DNA of 21,571 nt, from the NCBI RefSeq assembly GCF_044239695.1, contig NZ_JBIIAW010000052.1, positions 1-21,571 of the forward strand, given 5' to 3'. Below are positions 6,880-14,330 of this stretch, in pieces. The notes below the pieces were generated by a model. That model had not been told where the DNA came from, searched no databases, and was given only the letters and a program-made list of their open reading frames with translations. This DNA is from Pseudolysinimonas_A sp044239695. Lineage in GTDB: Bacteria > Actinomycetota > Actinomycetes > Actinomycetales > Microbacteriaceae. Position numbers and translations under genes: made by a program. The first letter of the stretch is position 1, and every line of letters starts with the position of its first letter.

Positions 6880-7973
6880 CCTCCTCGGACAAGACCCGCG
6901 TCGCGCTGTTCTTCGGCGGGCGCTCGAGCGAGCACGGCATCTCGTGCGCGACGGCGGGCGGGGTGCTCGGCGCCCTCGACCGCACCACGTACGAGGTCAT
7001 CCCGGTGGGCATCACACCGGACGGCATCCTCACCCTCCAGCCCGACGACGCGACCGGTCTCACCCTCGCCGACGAGCTGCCCGTCGTGCGCGACAACGGC
7101 ACCCGCGTCTTCCTGCCCGAGTCGGCCTCGACCCGCGAGTTCACGGTGCGCGACCCCGACGGGACGGTGCGCTCGCTGGGCGAGGTGGATGTCGCCTTCC
7201 CGATCCTGCACGGACCGTTCGGCGAGGACGGCACGATCCAGGGTCTCTTCGAGCTGGTGGGGCTGCCGTACGTCGGCAACGGGGTACTGGCCTCCGCGCT
7301 CGGCATGGACAAGCACTTCACCAAGACCGTGCTGCAGGGCGCCGGGATCGAGGTCGCCCCGTGGGTGACCGTCACCCGGGCTCGACTCGCCGCCGACCCC
7401 GACCTGTGGCGCCGGCGCATCGCCGGTCTCGGGCTGCCGGTGTTCGTGAAGCCCGCGCGGGCCGGCTCGAGCGTCGGCGTCACCAAGGTGAAGTCGCTCG
7501 ACGACCTCGATGCGGCCCTCGACCTCGCGTTCGCCGAAGACCACACGGTGCTCGTCGAGCAGGCGATCGTCGGGCGCGAAGTCGAGTGCGCCGTACTGCA
7601 GGGGCGCGACGGCGCCGCGCCGCGGGTCAGCGTCGCCGGCGAGATCGTGCTCACGACGCGCGAGTTCTACGACTTCGACGCGAAGTACCACGACGCGCCC
7701 GGCGTCGAGCTGGTGTGTCCGGCCGACCTCGCGCCCGGGGAGCTGGAGGAGATGCAACGCGTCGCCGCCCGCGCTTTCGAGGCGATCGGCGGGGCGGGTC
7801 TCGCGCGCGTCGACTTCTTCTTCACGGGGGAGTCGTTCGTACTCAACGAGGTCAACACGATGCCGGGCTTCACCCCGATCTCGATGTTCCCCGCCTGCTG
7901 GCTCGCCTCCGGCGTGACCTACCCGGAGCTGATCGACGAACTCATCACCCTGGGACTTCACACCCCCCGCTGA
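6876..7973 (+). CDS. ddl: D-alanine--D-alanine ligase
   Basis: Ddl joins two D-alanines with ATP to give the dipeptide used in peptidoglycan precursors. The 365-residue ATP-grasp protein begins VALFFGGRSSEHGISCATA, the conserved N-terminal binding loop. It contains HGPFGEDGTIQGLFELVGLPYVG from about residue 112 and the GVLASALGMDKHFTK segment. The phosphate-binding stretch is LPVFVKPARAGSSVGVTKV, and the metal- and product-binding tail is NEVNTMPGFTPISMFP. The ATG overlaps the gpsA stop by four bases, so translation is coupled. The gene ends just before an inverted pair of palindromic repeats that separates it from the convergent DUF3515 gene. Mycobacteria name the orthologue ddlA. Confidence 0.95.
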   Translation: MTSSDKTRVALFFGGRSSEHGISCATAGGVLGALDRTTYEVIPVGITPDGILTLQPDDATGLTLADELPVVRDNGTRVFLPESASTREFTVRDPDGTVRSLGEVDVAFPILHGPFGEDGTIQGLFELVGLPYVGNGVLASALGMDKHFTKTVLQGAGIEVAPWVTVTRARLAADPDLWRRRIAGLGLPVFVKPARAGSSVGVTKVKSLDDLDAALDLAFAEDHTVLVEQAIVGREVECAVLQGRDGAAPRVSVAGEIVLTTREFYDFDAKYHDAPGVELVCPADLAPGELEEMQRVAARAFEAIGGAGLARVDFFFTGESFVLNEVNTMPGFTPISMFPACWLASGVTYPELIDELITLGLHTPR

Positions 7974-7979
7974 ACCCGC

Positions 7980-8069
7980 GGGTTGAGTGCCCGCGCAGCG
8001 GGTCAATCGAAACCCAGGTATCGCCGACGTGTGGGTTTCGATACACCGCCTTCGGCGGCACTCAACCCA
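7980..8069. repeat. Inverted pair of REP-like palindromic elements
   Basis: Two copies of one element face each other between the convergent ddl and DUF3515 genes: 7980-8016 forward and about 8032-8069 in reverse, with 15 bases between. The forward form runs from GGGTTGAGTG to ATCGAAACCC. Each copy has its own inner hairpin with a different sequence but intact pairing: CCCGC-GCA-GCGGG on the left and CCGCC-TTC-GGCGG on the right. The two copies can also pair with each other. The same element occurs three times at 17608-17735. A bidirectional terminator role is plausible at this convergent junction. Confidence 0.8.
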
Positions 8070-8083
8070 CGGGGTGGGCGAGG

Positions 8084-8581
8084 CTATCGCCCGGTGACGG
8101 TGTCCTCGACGTCGACGCAGGTGCGTCCGTTCTCGGAGGTGTACGACACCGGCACGGAGAGCTCGTCGAGCACGACCCCCGGGGCGACGGCGGCGTCGGC
8201 GACGTCCTCGGGCACGTCGATGATCACCCGGAACGCGGGGTCGCGGCCGTAGGTGGTGAACGCGAGACCCGCCGGCACGTCTTCGCGCAACCAGAAGATG
8301 CCGTTGATCTCGACGCACGGCAGGTCGGAGACCTCGGGCACCGGCACTCCGCAGTACGAGAGCACGACCGTCGGCTCGCCCCAGGCGGCCGTTGCCTGCG
8401 CGTCGGTCTGCCGCAGCGCGTAGCTGCTGAGGGCGTCCGGCATCCGCACGGTCGCGGCGGCGCACTCCGGGTCGTTGGAGAACTCCGCGGCCGGGGTCAT
8501 CGACACGGTCGGCGAGCAGCCCGCCAGCACGACGGCGGCGGCGACCGTGATGAGGGCGGTGAAGGCGCGGCGGGGAGACAT
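8084..8581 (-). CDS. DUF3515 family lipoprotein
   Basis: A 165-residue predicted lipoprotein. The N-terminus has two arginines, a hydrophobic stretch and the lipobox VLAGC with the cysteine at about residue 22, so the mature protein should be anchored on the outer face of the membrane. The rest contains MPDALSSYALRQTDAQATAAWG and an internal CGVPVP, features I associate with DUF3515, a family of unknown function. Its place between ddl and thiL is conserved in actinobacteria, including mycobacteria, which strengthens the assignment. ATG 8581 has GGAGGGG just upstream. A -10 box on the minus strand (8610-8605) would give a 17-base leader containing it. It is divergent from thiL. Confidence 0.82.
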   Translation of the reverse strand: MSPRRAFTALITVAAAVVLAGCSPTVSMTPAAEFSNDPECAAATVRMPDALSSYALRQTDAQATAAWGEPTVVLSYCGVPVPEVSDLPCVEINGIFWLREDVPAGLAFTTYGRDPAFRVIIDVPEDVADAAVAPGVVLDELSVPVSYTSENGRTCVDVEDTVTGR

Positions 8582-8590
8582 GGCCCCTCC

Positions 8591-8614
8591 AGGCTAACCG
8601 GGGCAGGCTAGCCT
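8591..8614. promoter_or_regulatory. Divergent DUF3515/thiL promoters with palindromic -10
   Basis: AGGCTAGCCT at 8605-8614 is a perfect 10-bp palindrome, so TAGCCT reads as a -10 box on both strands. On the plus strand it ends seven bases before the thiL GTG. On the minus strand it predicts a start near 8598, leaving a short leader with GGAGGGG for DUF3515. A third TAGCCT lies on the minus strand at 8596-8591, nine bases from the DUF3515 ATG. Confidence 0.5.
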
Positions 8615-8621
8615 GGCGGAC

Positions 8622-9581
8622 GTGGTCACCCTCGGCGAGCTCGGCGAGAGCGCGGTTCTCGCCCGGATCTTCCCGCGGCTGCCCGACTCCGACGCGACGA
8701 TCCTCGGCCCCGGCGACGACGCCGCCGTGCTGCGGGCGCCCGACGGCCGCTTCGTGGTGACGACCGACACGATGATCCACGGGCCCGACTTCCGGTTCGC
8801 CTGGTCGACGCCGCACGATCTCGGCTGGAAGGCGGCCGCGACGAACCTCGCCGACGTCGCCGCGATGGGGGCCGTACCGACCGCCCTCGTGGTCGCCGTG
8901 GCTGCGCCGCCCGACACCGATGTGGCGGTGCTCGAGGGACTCGCCGACGGGCTGCGCGATGCCTGCCAGACCCTGGCGCCGGGGTGCGGAGTCGTCGGCG
9001 GCGACCTGGCGGCCTCGGCGACCTTCACGATCGCGGTGACCGCGTTCGGCGACCTCGAGGGCCGGCCGCCGGTGACGCGGTCGGGGGCGCAGCCCGGGGA
9101 CGTGCTCGCCGTCTCGGGGCCGCTCGACCTCGCCGCCCGTGGCCTCGAGCTTCTGTTCACCCGCGCCGTCGACGAGACAGGAGCCCCGGATTCGGCCCGC
9201 GCCGTCGCGCTGCGTGCCGAGTTTCCCGCCGAGATCGAGGCCCAGCTCGCGCCGTCGCCGCCGCTGCTCGACGGCGTCGCGGCGGCCCTCGCCGGGGCGA
9301 CGGCGATGCTCGACGTGAGCGACGGCCTGGCGATCGACGCGCGGAGGATCGCGGCCGCATCCGGGGTGCGGCTCGACATCTTGTTCGCGGCCCTCGACGG
9401 GTCGGTATCCCTCCAGGGCGGCGAGGCGCACGCGCTCCTGGCGACGTTCCCGGCCGAGGCCGTGCTGCCGCGAGGCTTTCGCGTCATCGGCCGCGTGGAG
9501 GCGGGCGAGGGAGTTCTCGTCGACGGCGTGCCGTACGACGAGCGCGGCGGCTGGGATCCCTACGTGGATGGCCGACGCTAG
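8622..9581 (+). CDS. thiL: Thiamine-monophosphate kinase
   Basis: ThiL phosphorylates thiamine monophosphate to the cofactor thiamine pyrophosphate in the cytosol. The 319-residue protein has the ATP-binding N-terminus ILGPGDDAAVL (29-36 core), then TTDTMIHGPDFRF. The segment GWKAAATNLADVAAMGA follows, which contributes Mg2+ and substrate ligands. GGDLAAS and the C-terminal DVSDGLAIDARRIA (D231) complete the PurM-like fold signatures. Length is normal for the family. Start GTG 8622 is preceded by TAGCCT seven bases upstream and no ribosome-binding site, so I take it as leaderless. It converges directly on the dioxygenase gene with no base between the two stop codons. Confidence 0.94.
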   Translation: MVTLGELGESAVLARIFPRLPDSDATILGPGDDAAVLRAPDGRFVVTTDTMIHGPDFRFAWSTPHDLGWKAAATNLADVAAMGAVPTALVVAVAAPPDTDVAVLEGLADGLRDACQTLAPGCGVVGGDLAASATFTIAVTAFGDLEGRPPVTRSGAQPGDVLAVSGPLDLAARGLELLFTRAVDETGAPDSARAVALRAEFPAEIEAQLAPSPPLLDGVAAALAGATAMLDVSDGLAIDARRIAAASGVRLDILFAALDGSVSLQGGEAHALLATFPAEAVLPRGFRVIGRVEAGEGVLVDGVPYDERGGWDPYVDGRR

Positions 9582-10415
9582 TCAGACACCGATCGTCAGC
9601 GCCGCCGTGTAGCCGGCCGATGCCGATCCGGTCATCGTCGCGATCTGGTGGATCCCTTGGTCGTCCCCGAACACGTTGTCGCTCGCGAGCGAGACCTGCG
9701 CCAGGTTGCCGACGCTCCGCTCGTAGCCGGTCGTCGCGTAGACCGCCTCGCACGCTTCCTTCGGCAGGGCGATCTGGGAGGTCTTCACGATCGGGCCCGA
9801 CGCGATCGCGGTTGCGACATCGGCGTAGACCTCGAAGTGGATGTGCGGCCAGCGTCCCGCATAGCAACCGGGGAAGATCGACGTGAAAGTCACCGACCCG
9901 TCGGCGCCGATCTCCTGCACGCCGCGAAGGTAGTTCACGTCTTCGAGGCCATCCGAGTAGAGCGAGTAGTTGCCGTCGCGGTCGCAATGCCACAGGTACA
10001 CGGCACCACCGCTCAGGGCGTCGCCGGTGGCGGCATCCCGCACCGTCAGCACGATCGTGAGCGGCACGCCCTCGGCGGTGACCGTCGACGCCCCGAACGA
10101 CGACCGGATGTCGGAGCGTGCGATCCCGGAGTCGTCGAGAACGTTGATGCCGTTCGATCCGTCGCCCGGGTAGGGGCCGGCGGTCTCGTCGGGCACCTCG
10201 GTGAGTTCGCCCGCGTCGGAGCTGGAGTCCGTCGAGGGGGAGGCGGTCGTGGTCGTCGTCGGCGCGACGCCGCACGCTGCCAGCAGCGTCACCACCGACA
10301 CCCCGCCGAAGAGTCCGAGCGCCACGCGCCTGTTGACGAGGGTCGTCATGTCGTAGACGAGACCGCGGTCTTCCTCGTCGATCTCGTTGCCGTGTGCATC
10401 TGTCCACCGTGTCAT
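9582..10415 (-). CDS. Tat-exported intradiol dioxygenase-like lipoprotein
   Basis: A 277-residue protein of the intradiol ring-cleavage dioxygenase superfamily (fold of catechol 1,2- and protocatechuate 3,4-dioxygenases). The non-heme iron ligands appear as a Tyr in YLWHCDRDGNYSLY (Y150 or Y153), then Y185 in PGCYAGR, and H191/H193 in WPHIHFEVY. The N-terminus has a polar 28-residue stretch and a twin arginine (R29-R30). A hydrophobic segment follows, ending in lipobox LLAAC (C48), so export by Tat and lipid anchoring are likely; a Thr/Ser-rich linker comes next. The start ATG 10415 fits the family N-terminus MTRWTDAHGNE. It lies 22 bases downstream of rsmD and is probably co-transcribed with it. 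The substrate is unknown; no aromatic-degradation genes are nearby. Confidence 0.85.
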   Translation of the reverse strand: MTRWTDAHGNEIDEEDRGLVYDMTTLVNRRVALGLFGGVSVVTLLAACGVAPTTTTTASPSTDSSSDAGELTEVPDETAGPYPGDGSNGINVLDDSGIARSDIRSSFGASTVTAEGVPLTIVLTVRDAATGDALSGGAVYLWHCDRDGNYSLYSDGLEDVNYLRGVQEIGADGSVTFTSIFPGCYAGRWPHIHFEVYADVATAIASGPIVKTSQIALPKEACEAVYATTGYERSVGNLAQVSLASDNVFGDDQGIHQIATMTGSASAGYTAALTIGV

Positions 10416-10437
10416 GAGCACATCGCAGCGGTGTCGG

Positions 10438-11037
10438 CTATGCGTTCGCGATGAGAGGCTTCGGCGCCGACCGAGAGAGGGAGAAGACCGCGGTCTCGCC
10501 GTAGTCCTTCCGGCGGTCGAGTTCGAGCCCGTCCGGCCAGTCGGGGGCGCGGTCGCGGGCGGAGCGTTCGACGATGACGACGGCGTCCTCCGCGAGCCGG
10601 GGCACGAGGGCCTCGAGGTTGTGGGTGAGCTCGAGGCCGCCGAGGTCGTAGGGCGGGTCGAGGAAGACGACATCCCAGGTGATCCCCGGGGAGGTGCCGC
10701 CGAGGAACGACTGCACCGGCTGCGACGACACGACGATCTCGGGGACCGCGCCTCGCGGGGCCGCCTTGCGCACGCGCGCGGCGTTGTCGTTCGTGGCGCG
10801 GTGCGCCGCCGTCGCCTTGTCGACGAGGGTGACGTGGGCGGCGCCGCGGGAGGCGGCTTCGAGTCCGAGCGCCCCGGACCCCGCGTAGAGGTCGAGCACG
10901 CGGGCCCCCGGCAGCACGCCGCGGGCGTCGAGCGCAGAGAAGATCGCCTCGCGCACCCGATCGCTCGTCGGGCGGGTGCCGACCGGTGGCACCGCGAGGC
11001 GCAGCGATCCGGCGAAGCCCGAGATGATCCGCGTCAC
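10438..11037 (-). CDS. rsmD: 16S rRNA (guanine966-N2)-methyltransferase
   Basis: RsmD methylates G966 of 16S rRNA in the assembled small subunit using SAM. The 199-residue protein starts TRIISGFAGSLRLAVP, followed by the family signature TRPTSDRVREAIFSAL. SAM-binding motif I is VLDLYAGSGALGLEA (49-58) and the catalytic motif IV is FLDPPY (DPPY at 127-130). I start it at GTG 11037 rather than GTG 11046, because homologues begin M-T-R-I-I-S-G and because TAGTGT ends seven bases before 11037. It is divergent from corA with only 23 bases between the start codons and is followed by the dioxygenase gene. Confidence 0.93.
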   Translation of the reverse strand: MTRIISGFAGSLRLAVPPVGTRPTSDRVREAIFSALDARGVLPGARVLDLYAGSGALGLEAASRGAAHVTLVDKATAAHRATNDNAARVRKAAPRGAVPEIVVSSQPVQSFLGGTSPGITWDVVFLDPPYDLGGLELTHNLEALVPRLAEDAVVIVERSARDRAPDWPDGLELDRRKDYGETAVFSLSRSAPKPLIANA

Positions 11038-11044
11038 TCGGGCC

Positions 11045-11054
11045 ACACTACGAT
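11045..11054. promoter_or_regulatory. Back-to-back -10 boxes for rsmD and corA
   Basis: ACACTACGAT carries TACGAT on the plus strand (11049-11054), six bases before the corA GTG. It also carries TAGTGT on the minus strand (11050-11045), seven bases before the rsmD GTG. The two boxes share the central TA at 11049-11050, so RNA polymerase can probably open this site in only one direction at a time. Both mRNAs would be leaderless. Confidence 0.55.
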
Positions 11055-11060
11055 CAGCAG

Positions 11061-12095
11061 GTGGCGTCGCGCGAACCCGGGGTGGTCAACAACGCCGTCT
11101 ACGTCGACGGGGAGCGGATCGCATCCCCCGCCACCCTCGCCGAGACGTTCGCGCTCCTCGCGACGCATCCCACCGCGCTGGCCTGGATCGGGCTCTACCG
11201 CCCCGAGTCGTCGTTGCTCGTGGAACTCGCCGAGCAGTTCGACCTGCACGAGCTGGCGGTCGAGGATGCCGTGGTCGCCCACCAGCGTCCGAAACTGGAA
11301 CGCTACGGCGACACGATGTTCATGGTGCTGCGTGCCGCGAACTACGACGACGACGACGAACACGTCGACTTCGGCGAACTGCACGTCTTCGCCGGCGCGC
11401 GATTCGTCATCACCGTGCGGCACAGTGAAGGACCCGATCTCTCGATCGTGCGCCGGCACATGGAGGCGACTCCCGACGCGATGCACGGCGGCACCGAGGC
11501 CGTGCTGTACGCGATCATCGACGCCGTCGTCGACGGCTACAAGCCGGTGATCGAAGGGCTCGCGAACGACATCGACGAGATCGAGACGCAGGTGTTCGAC
11601 GGCGACCCGAAGGTGTCGCGGCGCATCTACGAACTCAATCGCGAGGTCATCGAATTCCAGCGGGCGGTCGTGCCGTTGAACGTCATGCTCGACCAGTTCG
11701 AGGCGGGGTTCGCCGACGGGCACGTCGACGATCACCTCGCTCCGGTGCTGCGCGACATCGCCGACCACGTCACCCAGGCGACGGAGCGGATCGAGGAGTT
11801 CCGGGTGCTGCTGCGCGACATCCTCGCGGTCAACACCTCCCTCGTCGGGCAGCGGCAGAACGAGGAGGCCCAGCGCCTGTCGGAGGCGAGCAACGCGCAG
11901 GCCGACCAGACCCGCCGCATCTCGGGGTGGGCCGCCATCCTCTTCGCCCCGTCGCTCATCGGGTCGATCTACGGGATGAACTTCGACGTGATGCCCGAGC
12001 TGCACCAGTGGTGGGGCTACCCGGCGGCCCTCGTCGCGATGGGGGCGTCGAGCCTCATCCTCTACATCGTGTTCAAGAAGCGCGGGTGGTTGTAA
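11061..12095 (+). CDS. corA: CorA family magnesium/cobalt transporter
   Basis: CorA forms a pentameric inner-membrane channel for Mg2+ (also Co2+ or Ni2+). The 344-residue protein has an N-terminal cytosolic alpha/beta domain (to about residue 230) with the motif WIGLYRPESSLL and a long acidic helical stalk. Two C-terminal membrane helices follow: one ending in the selectivity motif YGMNF (G305-M306-N307), the other GYPAALVAMGASSLILYIVF. The protein ends KKRGWL, a basic tail typical of the family. An MPEL-like periplasmic loop follows GMN, as in CorA rather than ZntB. The GTG 11061 start is fixed by TACGAT six bases upstream. Its stop lies one base before the recG -10 box. Confidence 0.93.
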   Translation: MASREPGVVNNAVYVDGERIASPATLAETFALLATHPTALAWIGLYRPESSLLVELAEQFDLHELAVEDAVVAHQRPKLERYGDTMFMVLRAANYDDDDEHVDFGELHVFAGARFVITVRHSEGPDLSIVRRHMEATPDAMHGGTEAVLYAIIDAVVDGYKPVIEGLANDIDEIETQVFDGDPKVSRRIYELNREVIEFQRAVVPLNVMLDQFEAGFADGHVDDHLAPVLRDIADHVTQATERIEEFRVLLRDILAVNTSLVGQRQNEEAQRLSEASNAQADQTRRISGWAAILFAPSLIGSIYGMNFDVMPELHQWWGYPAALVAMGASSLILYIVFKKRGWL

Positions 12096-12096
12096 C

Positions 12097-12102
12097 TAGC
12101 CT
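12097..12102 (+). promoter_or_regulatory. -10 box of a leaderless promoter for recG
   Basis: TAGCCT lies one base after the corA stop and ends six bases before the recG GTG at 12109. It is the same hexamer used at thiL. Confidence 0.55.
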
Positions 12103-12108
12103 GGAGTC

Positions 12109-14256
12109 GTGCCCGGACCCCTCGATACGCGCCTGCTGACGGCGCTCGGCGCGCGCGTGGCGCCGCTGTTCGAGAAGGCGTTCGGGCTGGAGACCGTCGG
12201 CGATCTGCTCGGCCACTACCCGAGGCGCTACGCGGTGCGCGGCGACCTCACTCCGCTCGATTCGCTGCGCATCGGCGACACGGTCGTGGTGGTCGCGGAG
12301 GTGCGCAGCATCACCGCGCGGCAGATGCGCAACCGGCACGGCGAGCTCATCGAGGTGGTGATCACCGACGGCACGGGCACGCTGCAGCTGACGTTCTTCA
12401 GCCGCCGCGCGACGTACGGGCTGAAGCCCGGGATGCGCGGCATCTTCGCCGGCAAGGTCGGCCTGTACCGCGAGACCCGGCAGTTGGCGCACCCGGCCTA
12501 CGAGGCGTTCCCCGACGACCTGGATGCCGACTCCGAGGAGGCTCGGGCGTGGGCCGAGGCGCCGATGCCGATCTACCCGGCGACGGCGTCGCTCGACGGC
12601 ACGAAGATCCGCGGGGTGATCCAGGCCCAGGTGGATGCGCTGCCCCCGCTCGACGACCCGGTTCCGGATGTCGTGCGCGCCACCCGCGGACTGCTCGACT
12701 TCCGCGAGGCGCTGCGTCTCATCCACCGTCCGCGCGTCGAGGCGGACTGGAGGAACGCGCAGGAGACGCTGCGGTTCCACGAGGCGCTCGTGCTGCAGAC
12801 CTCGCTGCTGCGCCAGCGTGCGGCGTACCGCGCCCGGGTCGCGACGCCGCGGGTGCCGGGAAAAGCCTCGGCGGAGTTCGCCGCGCGGCTGCCGTGGGAG
12901 CTGACCGACGACCAGGTGGCGGTCGGGGCGGAGATCGAGCGCGACCTGGCCTCCGGCATCCCGATGAACCGTCTCGTGCAGGGCGAGGTCGGTTCGGGCA
13001 AGACCCTCGTGGCGCTGAAGGCGATGCTCGCGGTCGCCGACTCGGGCGGCCAGTCGGCGTTCCTCGCGCCCACCGAGGTGCTCGCCGGGCAGCACCTGCG
13101 GTCGATCGTGCAGTCGCTCGGACCCGATCTGGCCGCGCGGCTGCGGCCCACGCTGATCACCGGGCAGCTGCCGATCGCCGATCGCCGCCGGGCGACCCTC
13201 GCGGCGGCGTCGGGTGGGGCGTCCATCGTCGTCGGCACGCACGCGCTGCTCGGCGAGCAGGTGCAGTTCGCCGACCTCGGACTCGTCGTGGTCGATGAGC
13301 AGCATCGGTTCGGCGTCGACCAGCGCGAAGCTCTCCGACTTAAAGGGGAGAGCCCCCACGTCCTGGTGCTCACGGCGACCCCGATCCCGCGCACCGTCGC
13401 GATGACCGTGTTCGGCGACCTCGACGTGTCGACTCTTCGCCAGTTGCCGAAGGGGCGCTCGCCGATCGAGTCGCACGTCGTCGGTCTCGCCGAGCATCCC
13501 GGCTGGATCGCCCGCGTCTGGGAGCGGCTCGCCGAGGAGCTCGACAAGGGGCACCAGGGGTTCGTCGTGTGTCCCGCGATCGATGCTCGCACCGTGGAAG
13601 AACAAGATCGGGATGCCGACGCCCCCGACGAGGGGCTGCCCCCGCCGTCGGCGGTGCTGAGCGTCGTCGAGGAGCTGCGCCGGCATCCCCGACTCGCTGC
13701 GCGGCGCATCGAGGTGCTGCACGGTCGCATGAGCGCCGACGAGAAGGACGCCACGATGCGCGCCTTCGCTGCCGGCGATATCGACGTGCTCGTCGCGACG
13801 ACCGTGATCGAGGTCGGCGTCGACGTGCCGAACGCCTCGACGATGGTCGTGCTCGACGCCGACCGGTTCGGCATCGCCCAGTTGCACCAGTTGCGCGGCC
13901 GGGTCGGCCGGGGGAGCGTGCCCGGGCTCTGCCTCTTCGTCACCCACGTCGACAAGGTGTCGCTCGCGATGGATCGTGTCGAGGCCGTGAAATCGACGCT
14001 CGACGGATTCGAGCTCGCCCAGGCCGACCTGGAGCTGCGGCGCGAGGGCGATGTGCTCGGCGAATCCCAGTCCGGCGGGCGGTCGTCGCTCAAGCTGCTG
14101 CGGGTGTCGCGCGACGGGAAGCTCATCGAGGACGCGCGGGAGGTGGCGGCCGACATCCTCGAGTCCGACCCCGAGCTGCGTGAGCATCCCGCCTTGAAGG
14201 ATGCTCTGGAGCGCCGGCTCGACGAGACCGAGCGCGCCTTCCTGGGCAAGAGCTAG
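12109..14256 (+). CDS. recG: ATP-dependent DNA helicase RecG
   Basis: RecG reverses stalled replication forks and processes Holliday junctions. The 715-residue protein has the N-terminal wedge/OB domain (for example DTVVVVAEVRSITARQMRNRHG and TLQLTFFSRR), which grips the junction. The SF2 helicase core follows: Q-like ELTDDQV, Walker A GEVGSGKT (292-299), Walker B DEQH (396-399) followed by RFGV, and motif III TATPIPRT. Motif V is TTVIEVGVDVPNAS and motif VI is QLRGRVGRG. The TRG-type C-terminus is present. Start GTG 12109 agrees with a -10 box six bases upstream and with the conserved N-terminal length. The recG-coaD neighbourhood is common in actinobacteria. Confidence 0.95.
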   Translation: MPGPLDTRLLTALGARVAPLFEKAFGLETVGDLLGHYPRRYAVRGDLTPLDSLRIGDTVVVVAEVRSITARQMRNRHGELIEVVITDGTGTLQLTFFSRRATYGLKPGMRGIFAGKVGLYRETRQLAHPAYEAFPDDLDADSEEARAWAEAPMPIYPATASLDGTKIRGVIQAQVDALPPLDDPVPDVVRATRGLLDFREALRLIHRPRVEADWRNAQETLRFHEALVLQTSLLRQRAAYRARVATPRVPGKASAEFAARLPWELTDDQVAVGAEIERDLASGIPMNRLVQGEVGSGKTLVALKAMLAVADSGGQSAFLAPTEVLAGQHLRSIVQSLGPDLAARLRPTLITGQLPIADRRRATLAAASGGASIVVGTHALLGEQVQFADLGLVVVDEQHRFGVDQREALRLKGESPHVLVLTATPIPRTVAMTVFGDLDVSTLRQLPKGRSPIESHVVGLAEHPGWIARVWERLAEELDKGHQGFVVCPAIDARTVEEQDRDADAPDEGLPPPSAVLSVVEELRRHPRLAARRIEVLHGRMSADEKDATMRAFAAGDIDVLVATTVIEVGVDVPNASTMVVLDADRFGIAQLHQLRGRVGRGSVPGLCLFVTHVDKVSLAMDRVEAVKSTLDGFELAQADLELRREGDVLGESQSGGRSSLKLLRVSRDGKLIEDAREVAADILESDPELREHPALKDALERRLDETERAFLGKS

Positions 14257-14295
14257 CTCTCAGGCGACCCTCGGGAACACGTCACGAAACGGTCA

Positions 14296-14323
14296 CGTCC
14301 CCCGCGGGACGTTCGGATAGTGT
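14296..14323 (+). promoter_or_regulatory. coaD leaderless -10 box with upstream inverted repeat
   Basis: TAGTGT at 14318-14323 ends seven bases before GTG 14331. Just upstream, CGTCCC (14296-14301) and GGGACG (14306-14311) form a perfect 6-bp inverted repeat with a CCGC loop. It lies where the -35 region would be and also 40 bases after the recG stop. It could end the recG transcript or bind a regulator; there is no U-tract. Confidence 0.4.
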
Positions 14324-14330
14324 GACGAAC

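Noticed and set aside
6681..9431. Minus-strand ORF of 916 codons across gpsA, ddl, DUF3515 and thiL
   Set aside because: It crosses the REP pair and several certain genes, and the translation has low complexity without motifs. It is a shadow frame.
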